DNA of 64,000 bases from Coccinella septempunctata (taxonomy: Eukaryota; Arthropoda; Insecta; Coleoptera; Coccinellidae): the NCBI RefSeq assembly GCF_907165205.1, contig NC_058194.1:25358856-25422855 (forward strand), written 5' to 3'. Below, one piece after another: positions 11,645 through 22,558 of this stretch. The position numbers and the translations under genes were made by a program. The number at the start of each line of letters is the position of its first letter. Position 1 is the first letter of the stretch. The notes below the pieces were generated by a model that saw only the letters and a program-made list of their open reading frames with translations, was not told the origin of the DNA and did no database searches.

Positions 11645-12094
11645 CGGTTCGAAGTTCAACACACGAACTGTTTTTAAAACGCAAAATGATTTAAGATCTT
11701 TATTAACAAAAACTAAACCTTTGAACGAAAAACAAAAATAAAAAAATTGTATTTACAACATACCCTGTATTTGTGGTAAAACTTATACAGGTGAAACGTC
11801 CAGACCTCTAGAAATAAGAAAACGCGAACATAAAAATAATATTAAAAATAGAGAAATTAATCGATCACAAATCGCAGATCACATTTGTTCTAATACGGGA
11901 GACCACATGATGGATTGGGACAACACTAAAATTTTAATGACGGAACCAGACCATTTTAAACGAAAAATTAAAGAGTCTACGTGTATTCTATTAGATCAAG
12001 ATAATAATTTGGCAAATTGTTCGGTAGGGATAGATCATAATTGGATCAATTTACTAAAAAAGGAGCTGTCATCCGGTAATTTCAAAATTAAATG
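11645..12094 (+). pseudogene. Penelope-like GIY-YIG endonuclease domain, right arm, broken
   Basis: This is the inverted counterpart of the left-arm frame, starting about 20 codons later. A C-to-A change near 11740 turns a serine codon (TCA) into TAA, which removes the start of the domain from the open frame. The remainder, from the MMDWDNTK segment to the end at 12094, is intact and differs from the left arm by only a few residues (for example VGIDHNWINLL against VEIDHIWINSL). Confidence 0.8.
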
Positions 12095-12190
12095 AATCAA
12101 CGTTTCTGTGCAGTCTCTGTTTCTGTGTGTTGACAATTAATGTCAAACAAGAGCCACAATTCAGAAGATTTTCAAAAGGAGATTTTTCGT

Positions 12191-12224
12191 CTGATGAAGG
12201 AGTCTGATATAGACTCCGAAACGT
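12191..12224 (+). ncRNA. Hammerhead-like ribozyme core, right arm
   Basis: This is the inverted duplicate of the left-arm core: CTGATGA at 12191-12197, stem II halves at 12199-12205 and 12211-12217, GAAA at 12218-12221. The sequence is identical to the left arm across the core, with the same reservations about the extra A and weak stem I. Confidence 0.4.
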
Positions 12225-12513
12225 TACAACTTAGAATTATTTCAACGTTATTTATTTTGAGTTCATTGTCAGGCAACAATTTTTTCTAGTTAATTTGCTC
12301 CTGACAAATTAGTGCAAGTATTTACGCAGGAGCAAATCGTTGATTTCATTTTTAATTGATTTTGTTTCAGAGATTGGGAGTGAAAACCCTAAAAAGTTTA
12401 TGAAGAAATAAAGCTGGTGTTCCAGAATTATTTTTCAATCATTCAACACCATATTCTATGATAAAATTGTAAATATTTCTCCACAGAGCTACATAAAGAC
12501 TACCTAGCTTTTC

Positions 12514-13345
12514 TAGTTGGGGAGCCCAAGAGGAAAATTTGGGATTTATTCGAGCATGTCAGATTAATATAAGGGGAGATACCTATACCTACACTAAAAA
12601 TTAGGCCTGTATACAGGGTGAGTCTTTGACTCCTACAAATACTTTTTTAACAGTAGATTTTTTTTGCCTATACTATTTTTTCCGATTCGGCCCTGATAAA
12701 AAGATATAACCATTTTAGGCTTTCATAATGAGCTAGCTATGTCACCCCTGGAGAAACAAAAATCCCTTCAGAATATCTAGCTGAATCTATGACCTCACAA
12801 ATCTGTGGATCTTTTGAACAGAGTTGCATTCAGCCAAAGTACCGAATTTTCCGAAGATCACAGTTATTTTATATTTTTGAACATCAAATCACTCGAAAAC
12901 GCTGCATAAGAGAGAATATGTCGAATAATTTTGTCACAAAACGTTCAAATATTCATTAGATAGCGTCCTACTTAGTTTTAAGAGTTGGATTCTTTGAATT
13001 TTCGGTATTTAATAGTCATAATGAGAAAACTAGAAGACGTTGGTGATATCTTGTGTTAGATAAAGATTCATTTAATAAATGAAAGACAATACATTCCGAA
13101 ATTCATTTCATTCGATAAAACCGTTTGTGAGAACTAAAAATGACATTTTTTATGGTTTTTCAACAGCCTGTATCTTTCAAACCGAGCCGATAAGGAAAAA
13201 ATGATAAAGGAAAAAGTGTTTCCTATGGTCTCAAGAATCTATTTTCAAAATATTTGTACCAATCAAAAACTCACCCTGTATAGGGGGAATTGTTTAGGAC
13301 AGCCTGTCAGAATAGTAGAAAAATGAATCATTGTTGTATGTAAGA
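12514..13345. mobile_element. GGGGAGCC-family element, copy a, truncated, with a nested insertion
   Basis: The left end TAGTTGGGGAGCCCAAGAGG and the following GGGATTTATTCGAGC match the inverted right end of the full element at 42917-44366. The homology continues past the nested insertion from 13281 (GGGGGAATTGTTTAGGACAG) to about 13345, then stops. The element is therefore one end only, interrupted at its CCTGTA site. Confidence 0.75.
12612..13280. mobile_element. CAGGGTGAGTC-family TIR element, complete copy
   Basis: The ends are TACAGGGTGAGTCTTTGACT and the inverse AAAACTCACCCTGTA, followed on each side by a TA. The outer TA pair (12610-12611 and 13281-13282) is the target duplication, and the paralogous site near 44260 is empty. 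The element has no open frame of useful length, so it is non-autonomous. TA targeting points to the Tc1/mariner group or an allied family. Related copies lie at 8115, 9578, 17870 and 39771. Confidence 0.8.
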
Positions 13346-14340
13346 AATTAAAGATTGCCTTCCAGGTGTCATCTAAGAGGAGCTGTATCCTACCAGGCTG
13401 ATCAAAAAAATCATATGGAAGACCCAGAATGTCTCACAAGGAGTAAGGAGTAACCCCTTGAATTTTATCTCAACTACTCCTTTACATGTTTTTAACTTCA
13501 AAAAGAATCACCCCTCAATCGATAATGAATAACATATACGTGTACTTATCAAAATGCAACCTTGAATAATGGACCCACTTTCTTCTATGGAGTATCCAAT
13601 CATCCAACTTTTTCTTATTTCAGATCATTTAATTTTTCTCGCTACCCATACACAAAGGATTTATTATAATTTTAATTTATTCATTTGCGCCAGCGGCAAA
13701 TGAGCCAGAATGAGGTAAATCATCCTTGGATCCACGGACGTTACGGCGAACACCGAATGGTGTTTATAAAAAACGAATTACAAATATAATTACATTTTGA
13801 TGGAATGCACCTGACTGGATAATCGCGCGCGTCTTCTTTCTGATACCATCGGAATTTTGTCCGAAGAACCGAGCCAGCCTATTGTGTTACCCCTCTAGGA
13901 ATCTTAAATAACTAGATTAGAAGGTATCAACCACTCCGAAGCGGAGGAGCTTTGAGCGCATTCGGAAATAGAGCGGTAGCCGACTCAATTTTGGTCTATT
14001 AATCTGTTTCTTGCGCGTAATTTATAGATGTTACACTTCGGGATAGAAACTTTGCTGCAGGGATGACTGTTGTAATGACCATTGGATTCTTTATGATGCA
14101 TTAGCCAATATGTGATTGTCTGCCCAATTTGATAAATGGTCCTATATAGGTATAGCAGATGGCTTGTAAATGTTTTAATTTTTTATTTAATTATTGATCA
14201 ACATGAAAACATGAATTCATATTTGTCCTACGACTTTTATAGAAGGGGTATATATTGGGTGACTCCGTATATTGTTACGTGTAACTATTTTGAAATGAAC
14301 CTTTCAAATTGCTCCCTCAATAAAATTGATTCTTCAGGCA
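13346..14340. other. Unique sequence, moderately G+C-rich at 13690-13990
   Basis: No gene recognised. The block at 13690-13990 contains CGGCGAACACCG, GCGCGCG and similar words, stands out from the A+T-rich flanks, and has no long open frame. It could be a regulatory element, although nothing in the sequence proves that. Confidence 0.25.
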
Positions 14341-15554
14341 GTAGGGGAGACTGGGGAGGGTTGATACGTTTTTTGGAATTTTTATTCTGGAAACTGAATT
14401 ATATGAAGAAACAGGACTTTTCTTATATTATATAATTATTCAATTAATCGTTCAACAAAATAAATGTAGAAGTCTCAAAACATAATCATCTTATTCGGTA
14501 CAGAACGTTGAACACAAAAACATGCAAACTGTCTCAAGCCTCCCCACATATGGGAGGATTGATACGATGTACTGGGAGGCATGAGACACCAATTGAAAAT
14601 ATAAGTCCCATTGGCATTACCTGCAAATGTCACATATAAACATTTTTGTGCCTTTTCTAACACCCGCAAATTCTTCGTCGCGCCATTCCGAGCACACCTG
14701 ACACCTGAACCAGAATTCGTTTGATCTAGAGGATGAAAATGAACCATTGCTATATATATAGGCTACATATTCGCCCTCTCAATCATATTCTTCAACCATG
14801 TCATACTCATTGTCCGAAATACCCCGGTCTACATACTCTTTCTTTCGTATACCTCTTTTGTTTGAATTTCTTGGTTCTTGTTCTGCCTTGGCTATGTATG
14901 CTGCTGGATGTACTAGGATTATTTAGCTCAGTAGGTAGGTCGGCAATGATACTGGCTTGCTTTGGTCCCATAGGTGTAGAAAAATCAGGTAATGGTCGGT
15001 TAGTCACAAGAAAAGTCGGCCTCGTTAAATACATGGGGATTGTACGGATAAATTCCAGTTGTTAAAAATCCCCTTGATATGTTGGATGGTGAAAACGCCT
15101 TCATGTAGGCCTATCCAACTACCTACGGAATATTTTTTGAAGATGATACATGTATCAGGCCTCCACACGAGAAATGTCTCAAACCTCCCTGAAAGCTATT
15201 TTTAAAGTGATTCATGTTTTCATCTTATATTCATATATTTTGAAAACCGAATAAAACTGTAAATTGAGTAGTTTTATGCCTATTTCCCAGTGAAATGTTT
15301 GTTTATGCCGAAGAATTAATGCATGATCATAAAACCCTTAGGTAACTTGAGTGAAAACTTACAATTTCTCACCTCGAAACACTCTTTGTTGAATATTTCA
15401 CAATCTACTGTTAGCCTTACAGATTAACGTCACTCAATGCCCTCTGCCAAAGAATAGTGTTCACTAGTATAACACTTTTGAAAACGGCTAGAGACCGCGG
15501 ATATAAGCCTGTATCAAGCCTCCCCATGTATCAATGCTCCCTAGTCTCCCCTAC
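14341..15554 (-). mobile_element. Pogo-like TIR element, deletion derivative
   Basis: The left end GTAGGGGAGACTGGGGAGGG and the inverted right end GTAGGGGAGACTAGGGAGC form imperfect terminal repeats, with related words (CCTCCC, TTGATACG, TGTATCAAGC) repeated just inside. The minus strand encodes a remnant of a transposase C-terminus (next entry). The layout suggests a coding element that lost its DDE core and is now about 1.2 kb long. The pogo/Tigger call rests on the zinc-binding tail, so it is tentative. Confidence 0.65.
14620..15034 (-). pseudogene. Transposase C-terminal remnant with a zinc-binding tail
   Basis: The open frame 15034-14807 gives a proline/serine-rich linker (FSTPMGPKQASIIADLP, then SSIHSQGRTRTKKFKQKR). 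After a stop and frame change, the minus strand reads EYDMVEEYD, a further stop, EGEYVAYIYSN, and then FWFRCQVCSEWRDEEFAGVR followed by KGTKMFICDIC. The C-x2-C...C-x2-C spacing with an EW after the first pair is the PHD-like tail seen at the C-terminus of many Tigger/pogo-type transposases in insects. One expected His/Cys position (after the W) reads as RDEEF, so the finger is damaged. Confidence 0.5.
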
Positions 15555-16541
15555 ATGTTTTTTATAATTATGTATATTAATTGACTATAGTTTTATATTT
15601 ATTCACAATAATCTTCCGTACCAATATAAGAGGAGCATAATTGAAAAAGATACTAAGAAACAGCAAAAACGCCAGACGTTTCCCACTAATGTTTACCTTC
15701 TTGACCCCCCAACCAAAGAACCAAGAATAAATGTTATCTCTGTAACCCATCAATCCCTAACCTCCTCGTTTACACATCGAATTACAGAAGAATCCCTCGT
15801 TTCCGGTTCGAATAATAATACATCTATTCTTCTCCTATACCTTTTCAATCGTTCGACCAGGACAGCATTAACTCTACGGCCAATTAATCGAAGGCCATAT
15901 CAGAGGCGCGAAAGATCGATTGTCTGCGATAGCAGGTTCTCACTTGTCCGGCGATTTCTCGAAGCCAAGACGGACATTCACTGATGCCCGACGATAGTTA
16001 TCTATAAAAGGGTTGTATATGAGACTCTTAATTGCCTTAATTAAATACCAAAAAGATCGAATTCGCAGCACGACGATCACTTATCTCTTACATTTATCGC
16101 TTATTGGATCTCTCTCCTGATGCGTTATGCCCTCTCTCGTGAGACTTCAACACGTATCCACGTGATAGTGTTTCTTGCTGCATGCGGTTACACTTTTTTT
16201 TTCGAGATTATCGTACACGAAGATGTCGAAATATAAGCCTATCGATGAAGATTATAGGAGACGACTCTCGTATCCACTTTAATCGTATAAAGTATATGGT
16301 ATTTATAACACTATCGTTTTAAATTCGAGATTGAGATTATGAAGAAGACTTTGGAAGCGTGCTACTAATGAAGAATAATGTGTTTAATTTTCTGTGGTCG
16401 TTAATGACACGCAGCTTTTTCCAAATATGTTTTCAATTGAGGAAAAAAAAACTATGACTACTAGGCCAGTAGCGTTTCGACCATAGTTATGAAAAAGTTG
16501 CAACCAAATTTATTTATTGCTGGAATGGCTTCAGATATGTA
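15555..16541. other. Unique sequence; candidate regulatory block at 15780-16200
   Basis: This non-repetitive stretch is denser in G+C between 15780 and 16200. It contains several homeodomain-type words (CAATTAATCG, CCTTAATTAAAT) and one TATA-like word, TATCTATAAAAGGG, at about 15998-16011. There is no open frame to go with a promoter, so a core promoter is only a possibility. Confidence 0.25.
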
Positions 16542-17818
16542 TACGAGGATATATTTAAAAATTCTTAGCCTACTATGAAACCAAACAAAATTTCGATGTC
16601 AAAATATTTTATTACTCAACATATTCTCCTCTTGATTGGATACATTTATTACAGCGAAACTGCAACGTCTCTAGACCTTTCAAAAAACAATTTTCTTCTT
16701 GCTCTGCAAACCAGACCTCTGCAGCTTTTATTACCTCCTCGTTGGAAGAAAATTTACGACCTTTTAAACTTTTTTTCAGTTGACGAAAGAGATGATCTGG
16801 TGAATGAGGGGGGTGTTCTAGTAATTCAACCCCTAAATCAAGAATTTTTTGCATGGCAACATGAGATTTGTATGCAGGGGCGTTGTTCTGAAAAAACAAA
16901 ACACCTTTGGATAGCTTTCCACGTATTATCTCTTTAATTTTTTCGCGTAGGGTGGTCAGTAATGTCGAATAGTAATCTCCGGTTATTGTTCTACCCTTAT
17001 CCTAAAAATCAATCATGCTTACTCCATGGCAATCCCAAAAACCTGAAGCAAGAACTTTTCCAGCAGATTTTTTGACACGAAACTTCTTAGGTCTTGTAGA
17101 ACCAGAGTGTCGCCATTCCATCGATTGTTGCTTTGTTTTTGGATTGTAGAAATGTTCCCAAGTCTCATCCATAGTAACAATTCGGTTTAAAAACTCTACA
17201 TCGTTTGCAAATCGAGCAAAGACGAACGCGATGCTTTTACCTTGCACGCTTTTGGTCAACATTCAAACATTTGGGGATCCATTTTGCAGCAATTTTTCTC
17301 ATGTCCAAATTGACGTGAACTATATGATGAACTTGTTTGTATGAAATATTCAGTGCTTCAGATATCCGTTTTAGCTCAATTCGACGGTCTGATAAAATCA
17401 TGTCATAAACTGCATCGATATTTTCGGGGACTGACACAGAAACTGGCCTTCCTGTTCGGTCATCATCTTCAGTGGAAAATTTACCTCTTTTGAAGCTTGC
17501 AGTCCAATTTTTCACGGTCGCATACGAAGGACATTGATCACCAAGGGTATTAAGCATATCTTCGTAAATCTGCTTACCTCTTAACCCTTTGAAGTACAGG
17601 TACTTGATGATGGCTCGAAACTCCAATTTTTCGATTTTCATAATTTCGGTGGACATCTTCCTTCTTTTAATTTATTGCGTAACTCTGGTTTGCTTTTCTG
17701 ACCTCAAACTTCACACTGACATTTTTAATGAGTTATTGTTCGTTGCTATGGTAATGAAAAAAAACTTTTATGCATGGACCTGGTCTAGGCTAGCTAGATA
17801 TCAATACATTCTTGTATG
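16542..17818 (-). mobile_element. Mariner transposon, copy 1
   Basis: The left end is TACGAGGATATATTTAAAAA followed by TTCTTAGCCTACTATG. The right end is the inverse of TACAAGAATGTATTGATATC followed by TAGCCTAGACC. The two terminal-repeat blocks separated by a spacer match between ends and among the three copies (also 19602 and 51004). TA dinucleotides flank both ends. The interior is a mariner transposase gene in pieces on the minus strand. Confidence 0.85.
16612..17656 (-). pseudogene. Mariner transposase, copy 1, broken
   Basis: The protein begins at 17656 (MSTEIMKIEKLEFRAIIKYL), with the N-terminal HTH and then GDQCPSYATVKNWTASFKRG. The block MDETW (first catalytic aspartate) follows a frameshift near 17255. 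Beyond a stop near 16998 comes ITGDYYSTLL, then FFQNNAPAY, where the second catalytic aspartate is Asn. A short deletion joins HSPD to HLF and removes the third aspartate. The family architecture is D,D34D. It was recently mobile in evolutionary terms, but this copy cannot be active. Confidence 0.85.
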
Positions 17819-17869
17819 TATATAAGTATAATAAAAAAAACATTACTTCTCAAATCATCATCTTTGTGT

Positions 17870-18131
17870 TGTGACATATGATTCTGATCTTTCCTTTTCG
17901 TGTTCGTGGGTTCGAAAAAGAATCATCGAATAAATGAAAAACTATATTCCAAAATTCATTTCATCCGATAGAACCGTTTCTGAGACTAAAATTTACATTT
18001 TTTTATGGCTTTTCAACAAGTTGTATCTTTCAAACCGAGCGGATTCGGAAAAAATGTTATAGGAAAAAAGTGTTCCTTTTGACCTCAAGAATCTACTCTT
18101 AAAAAACGAATTGAAGACTAACCCTGTATAT
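17870..18131. repeat. CAGGGTGAGTC-family element, end fragment
   Basis: This aligns with the right part of the full copy at 12612-13280: AAATGAAAAACTATATTCC, TTTTTCAAC-type block, TTTCAAACCGAGCGGATTC and the terminal ACCCTGTATA at 18121-18130. It begins shortly after the right end of mariner copy 1. Confidence 0.6.
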
Positions 18132-19504
18132 ATTCACTTTGGAACATCCAGTTTTAATACGTATTGATGGTTTTTCAACGATTTCACGCTTCGTTAATGG
18201 CTTATTATTAAGTCCTGGTTAGTCGAATCTACTCCTGTACGCAATTCAGATGGGCCACCGTTATTTTCCCTGGATCATTAATCATCGAACATCCTTGTCC
18301 ATCCACCTCGTTCAACTGCCCAACTAATTGACGCTATCCTTCCTTATCTAATTGGTACGATTTATTCAAAATAATTGGACGTAATGGTTACAGCCGTACG
18401 AATTATTACAAATTGATTAAAACGTCTGATATTTAGCCGGCCAACTATAGTTTCGACGATCACAATGTATCGATGCTGGTGGTCCATAATAAAATCATTA
18501 TCAGATATGAGGAATAAAAACGACTTAAGGGAAATATAATAACCCATTATTATCGGTCATGATATTTTCCCATGCTCGAATATGAGACAATGAGGGTACC
18601 TAGGTATGTATACCTACTAACAAACAGGGTTTTACCTTAACGTTTCGCCAATAAAAACATAGTCATTACGCTAATTAAGTTCGACGTAGTATCGTCCTTG
18701 CATACGTATTATGAGGGCTTTTTTCCGGAATTACTGTGAATCAGGATCATTCATTATGAAAATAATATTCAACAACGTACTGTGGGCTGAAATTCGTTCA
18801 CAAATAATCGTTCTTCATTATGCACGCTCTTCCAAAAACCCATCTTTTAAATTTCCCTTGATTACAAAAATAAATTTAAATGAATGGATTTGCAGCATAC
18901 AGATAAATTTCATGTTCCGCTAACATATAAAAGAAATAAACCAGTAATTGGAAACCTTTCATTTGCTACACCTGGCAGGGCACTGACGAACCTAAGGTGG
19001 CTCTGTAGAAAGGTTCAATCAGTTCAATTGGCAATAAAAGGAAAGGCTGAAATGGAAATTAGAATTCTACATGTAATCAAAAACTGATGCTCTGGTTGTG
19101 ACCATGAAGTTTGATAGTTGAATATTGGCCCAAAATAAAGAGTTATTAATGGATATTGATAGACAATCTGTAAATAATGACTCATCAATCACAAGTGACT
19201 TATAAGTGTCGTAATGATCAAGGGGACGAACAGATGTTGATCATTTTATTCTTCCAAAGATCCAAAGATACACTATAAACTATAAGAGGCTTCAAGAATG
19301 AGGGTTTCAAACGCAATATAGGAAATTCGTTTTTAAAGTTATTAAAACATTGTCGAGAGATGATGTAAACTAATAATTATTACCTATTTTTCCACTTGCA
19401 CCTTCACCATTTTGCATCAAGTAGTCGTAACGTCCAGTGCCTACTCATTTATTATTATTTGAATATTGAATATCTGAATTGTTAGATGAACAACACAATT
19501 ACTC
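18132..19504. other. Unrecognised intergenic sequence
   Basis: No repeat or gene recognised. Short open frames at 18711-18923 and 18884-19087 on the plus strand lack domains and splice context. Confidence 0.25.
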
Positions 19505-19601
19505 ATAGTTGGGTAGCCCACGATGATAAATAAGGATTTATTCAAGCGCCGTGCAGACCTGGATTTTGAAGATTAGATGGTCAAAGGAAAAAAAGGTTCT
19601 A
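19505..19601. mobile_element. GGGGAGCC-family element, left end only
   Basis: ATAGTTGGGTAGCCCACGAT followed by GGATTTATTCAAGCGCCGT and TTTTGAAGATTAGATGGTC match the left end of the full copy at 42917. The homology ends abruptly at GGTTCTA, where mariner copy 2 begins. The matching site in the full copy (GGTTCTATGATG near 43013) shows that TA as the probable target. The other half of this element was not found on the far side of the mariner. Confidence 0.65.
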
Positions 19602-20762
19602 CGGGCAAAATTGAGAAATTCTTAGCCTACTACAGAACCGAACAAAATTTCAATGTCAAAATATTTTATCACTCAACATATTCTCCTCTTAATTGGTATT
19701 CATTACAGCGAACCTGCAACGTCTCTAGACCTTTCAATAAAAATATTTCTTCTTGCTCTGCAAACAAGACCTCCACAGCTTTTATTACCTCCTCGTTGGA
19801 AGAAAATTCATGACCATTTGAACTTTTTTTCAGTTGAGGAAAGAGATGATAGTCGGATGGAGCCAAATTTGGTGAATGAGAGGGGTGTTCTAGTAATTTA
19901 AACCCTATATCATGAATTTTTTGCATGGGCAACATGAGATTTAGTGCAGGGGCGTTGTCCTGCAAAAACAAAACACCTTTGGCTAGCTTTCCGCGTCTTT
20001 TCTCCTTAATTTTTTCTCGTAAACTTCTCAGGTCTTGGAGAACCAGAGTCTCGCCATTCCATCGATTGTTGCTTTGTTTCTAGATCGTTGAAACGTACCC
20101 AAGTCTCATCCATAGTAGCAATTCGGTTTAGGAAGTCTACATCGTTTTCAAATCGAGCACAGATCGAAGGCGATGCTTCTACCCTTGCACGCTTTTGGTC
20201 AAAATTCAAACTTTTGGGGATCCATTTTGCAGCAATTTTTCTCGTGTCCAAATCGATGTGAACTATATTATGAACGCGTTCGTATGAAATATTCAGTGCT
20301 TTATATATCCACTTAAGCCCAATTCGACGGTCTGAGAAAATCATGTCATGAACAGTATCGATATTTTCGGGGACTGACACAGAAACTGGCCTTTCCGATC
20401 GGTCATCATCTTCAATGAAAAATTTAACTCTTTTGAAGCTTGCAGTCCAATTTTTCACGGTCGCATGCGAAGGGCATTGATCACCAAGGGTATTAAGCAT
20501 ATCTTCGTAAATCTGCTTACTCCTTAACCTTTTTAGATACAGGTATGTACTTTATGATGTCTCGATACTCAAATTTTTCGATTTTTACAATTTCGGTGGA
20601 CATCTTCTTTCCTTTAATTCATTGCGTAACTCTGGTTTACTTTTTTGACCTCAAACTTCACACTGACACTTCTAATGAGTTATTGTTCGTTGCTATGGTA
20701 ACGCAATATTTTTTTATGCATGGAACTGGTCTAGGCTAACTAGATATCAATACTTCCTCGTA
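19602..20762 (-). mobile_element. Mariner transposon, copy 2
   Basis: The left end (CGGGCAAAATTGAGAAATTC) is more diverged than in copies 1 and 3. The right end is the inverse of TACGAGGAAGTATTGATATC plus TAGTTAGCCTAGACC. The interior aligns with copy 1 except for an internal deletion of roughly 150 bp in the middle of the catalytic domain, at about 20024-20028. Confidence 0.85.
19669..20500 (-). pseudogene. Mariner transposase, copy 2, internally deleted
   Basis: Frame 20500-20006 runs from MLNTLGDQCPSHATVKNW to MDETWVRF and SPRPEKF. A deletion then joins this to REKIKEKRRGKL out of frame, removing the SAGKVLAS-to-YYSTLL segment. Frame 19971-19669 carries FLQDNAPA and NLAPSDYHLF, so both later catalytic aspartates are kept with 34 residues between them. 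The N-terminus upstream of 20500 is frameshifted. Confidence 0.85.
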
Positions 20763-21758
20763 TTACTAGTATGGAGAAGGTATTTCATTCTTCTGGTGCT
20801 ATCCATTTGCTCCAATCAGAGTAGAAAATGAGTTTTATCTAATAACCTCTATCACCTCAAACAAAAATCAACCTTTCAACAGTTTCGAGTGAAGCTGTTG
20901 TGTTGCCATTGTTGAAAATCGAAACAAGCGGATTCTTTCGACTTATGCCCTGCTCCAGGCTGAATAAGAAGTGGCAGAGTTATTATGCTATACTTTATTT
21001 GAACAGGGCATATTGATGGAACTTCTGGAATGAAGTTAGTTTCTTCCGCGAAATTGTTTATTAACATTTAAGACAAATATATGAGATGAACATGCACAGA
21101 TCGGCGGAACCGACAAGCATAATATGGACAGAGGTACATTCGTGTAAGTAAATGAATATTGTGATGAATGATGATTGCCGGAGGCCTTCATAGAAGTTCA
21201 CAAGAGATGAGTAGATGTGTTGTGTTGTGTTATTTTTAAGTGAGGGGGAACCATTTATCATTTATTTTTCTTTGTCATTCTCATTGATGAATGCAAATTC
21301 TTCTGTTGTTCTTGTTCGTATTACTCCTTAGTTTTCGCTTCACCGGCGGTGATAGAGAATGCATTTCGCATATGCTACCCTTCTTGAATATGCAACACAC
21401 TGGGATAAATTCCCGTAGATGAGTGATATTGATATAACATGAAATCATGAGTTTGCTAAAACAGTTCATATAGTGGATGATTTCCTGGAAATTTTTTTTC
21501 AAAAATTCATTTCAAAACATCTGTTATTTCATACTTTTAGGTTTTGGATCAGTAGTGTCTAGCAGTTTTGTAAATCTTGAAAAGGACGGTACAAGATGAA
21601 TTACTTCTCAATGAAAAAATAAGTAATCATAGAATACATGATGAACACTATATAATCTTATGGATAAATTCTTAATGAATAGATGACAGAAGGCCAAAAT
21701 TGGTGCTGGTCCATTGGTTAAATTGCTCTGCTATAAAATGTCACAGACTCAACTATCA
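20763..21758. other. Unrecognised A+T-rich sequence
   Basis: No element or gene recognised. The short minus-strand frames at 20876-21067, 21061-21261 and 21281-21502 look like chance frames. Confidence 0.25.
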
Positions 21759-22200
21759 TCAAGCATGTGACATAGTGATAGTGCCCATATCTATGAAATA
21801 GTCTGGGTTCCTGATCACTCTGGAATCAAAAGAAACGAAGAGGCCAATACACTCGACAGAAAGGAAGCATAAACGTCACTCACCTGCCCAGAGCCTTCCT
21901 GTGGTATAGGAAAATGCACCTTTAAGAAACAGTTTCTGGAGAAGGAAGAAACCAAAGGTAAACACTCTGGTGGGATCTTCCAGGAACGTATCATTCCAAA
22001 AATGAGGAGGATTGAGGACTAAGCCTCCTTGAATCCACCCAGATACTGGATTTCATGTCATGGAATGGAAGTCTGGAGTTGGATAACGCGCTGTAGATGA
22101 CGCAGATGTGAAAACAGCTCTGATGAGGGACAGAATAAACCTTAAGGTTGCATTGAAATGTAACCTCCTTTCCAAACTACAAGTATCAGGTACGATAATT
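21759..22200 (+). pseudogene. LINE RNase H fragment 1
   Basis: The plus strand from 21801 reads VWVPDHSGIKRNEEANTL then DRKEA, a stop, and TSLTCPEPSCGIGKCTF in the same frame. WVPxHSGIxxNExAxxLA is the hallmark RNase H segment of R1/Jockey/I-type non-LTR elements. The reverse transcriptase part is absent. The tail (22090-22190) resembles the end of fragment 2 at 23765-23850, so both come from the same or related elements. Confidence 0.65.
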
Positions 22201-22558
22201 TCTTTGGCTTATATAGTTTGAGGAAAATAATACGATTTGAGTGAAATAAATTCTCAACCAGTGATCTAACAGAATTCTAGTTTCATTCCATATCGAACAA
22301 TTGCTTTATGTGTTCTAAAATTAAACATTTCATTTTGAAATGTTTACCAATGTGCATTCGCAATCATCTTGTAGATTCTTGGGTTTAGATTGATCTAATA
22401 CATTCCCAGATAACCGAAACCATCAGTAGATTGATGATTATGTATTTTCAGACGCGGATGTAACACGTCCTACCAACAAACATCATCTTATCTCTGATCA
22501 TCAGAAAGAGCTGAAATGACACACGCTGATTAATCTCAGCTTCTCTCCCATCTTTCAG

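Larger units (their letters stand above)
10795..12418. mobile_element. Head-to-head pair of Penelope-like element 3' ends with flanking duplication
   Basis: Two arms, about 10837-11628 and 11645-12405, are near-perfect inverted copies with about 16 bp between them. Each arm encodes the GIY-YIG endonuclease tail of a Penelope-like element reading outward, followed by a 3' UTR with the motif CTGATGAAGGAGTCTG...GACTCCGAAACG. The reverse transcriptase domain is lost from both. A 12-bp direct repeat, AATAAAGCTGGT, lies outside the pair at 10795-10806 and 12407-12418, so the whole structure behaves as one insertion. The left arm keeps about 35 bp more at its 3' end, and the right arm has an extra block of about 28 bp near 12311-12338. 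Penelope elements commonly insert in inverted or partial-tandem forms, so the layout fits the family. Confidence 0.85.

Noticed and set aside
10854..12402. An LTR retrotransposon or a simple hairpin satellite
   Set aside because: The arms are inverted, not direct, and encode a GIY-YIG tail characteristic of Penelope-like elements.
15998..16040. A TATA-box core promoter
   Set aside because: The TATAAAAG word is good, but no downstream coding exon, start site or conserved initiator could be supported.
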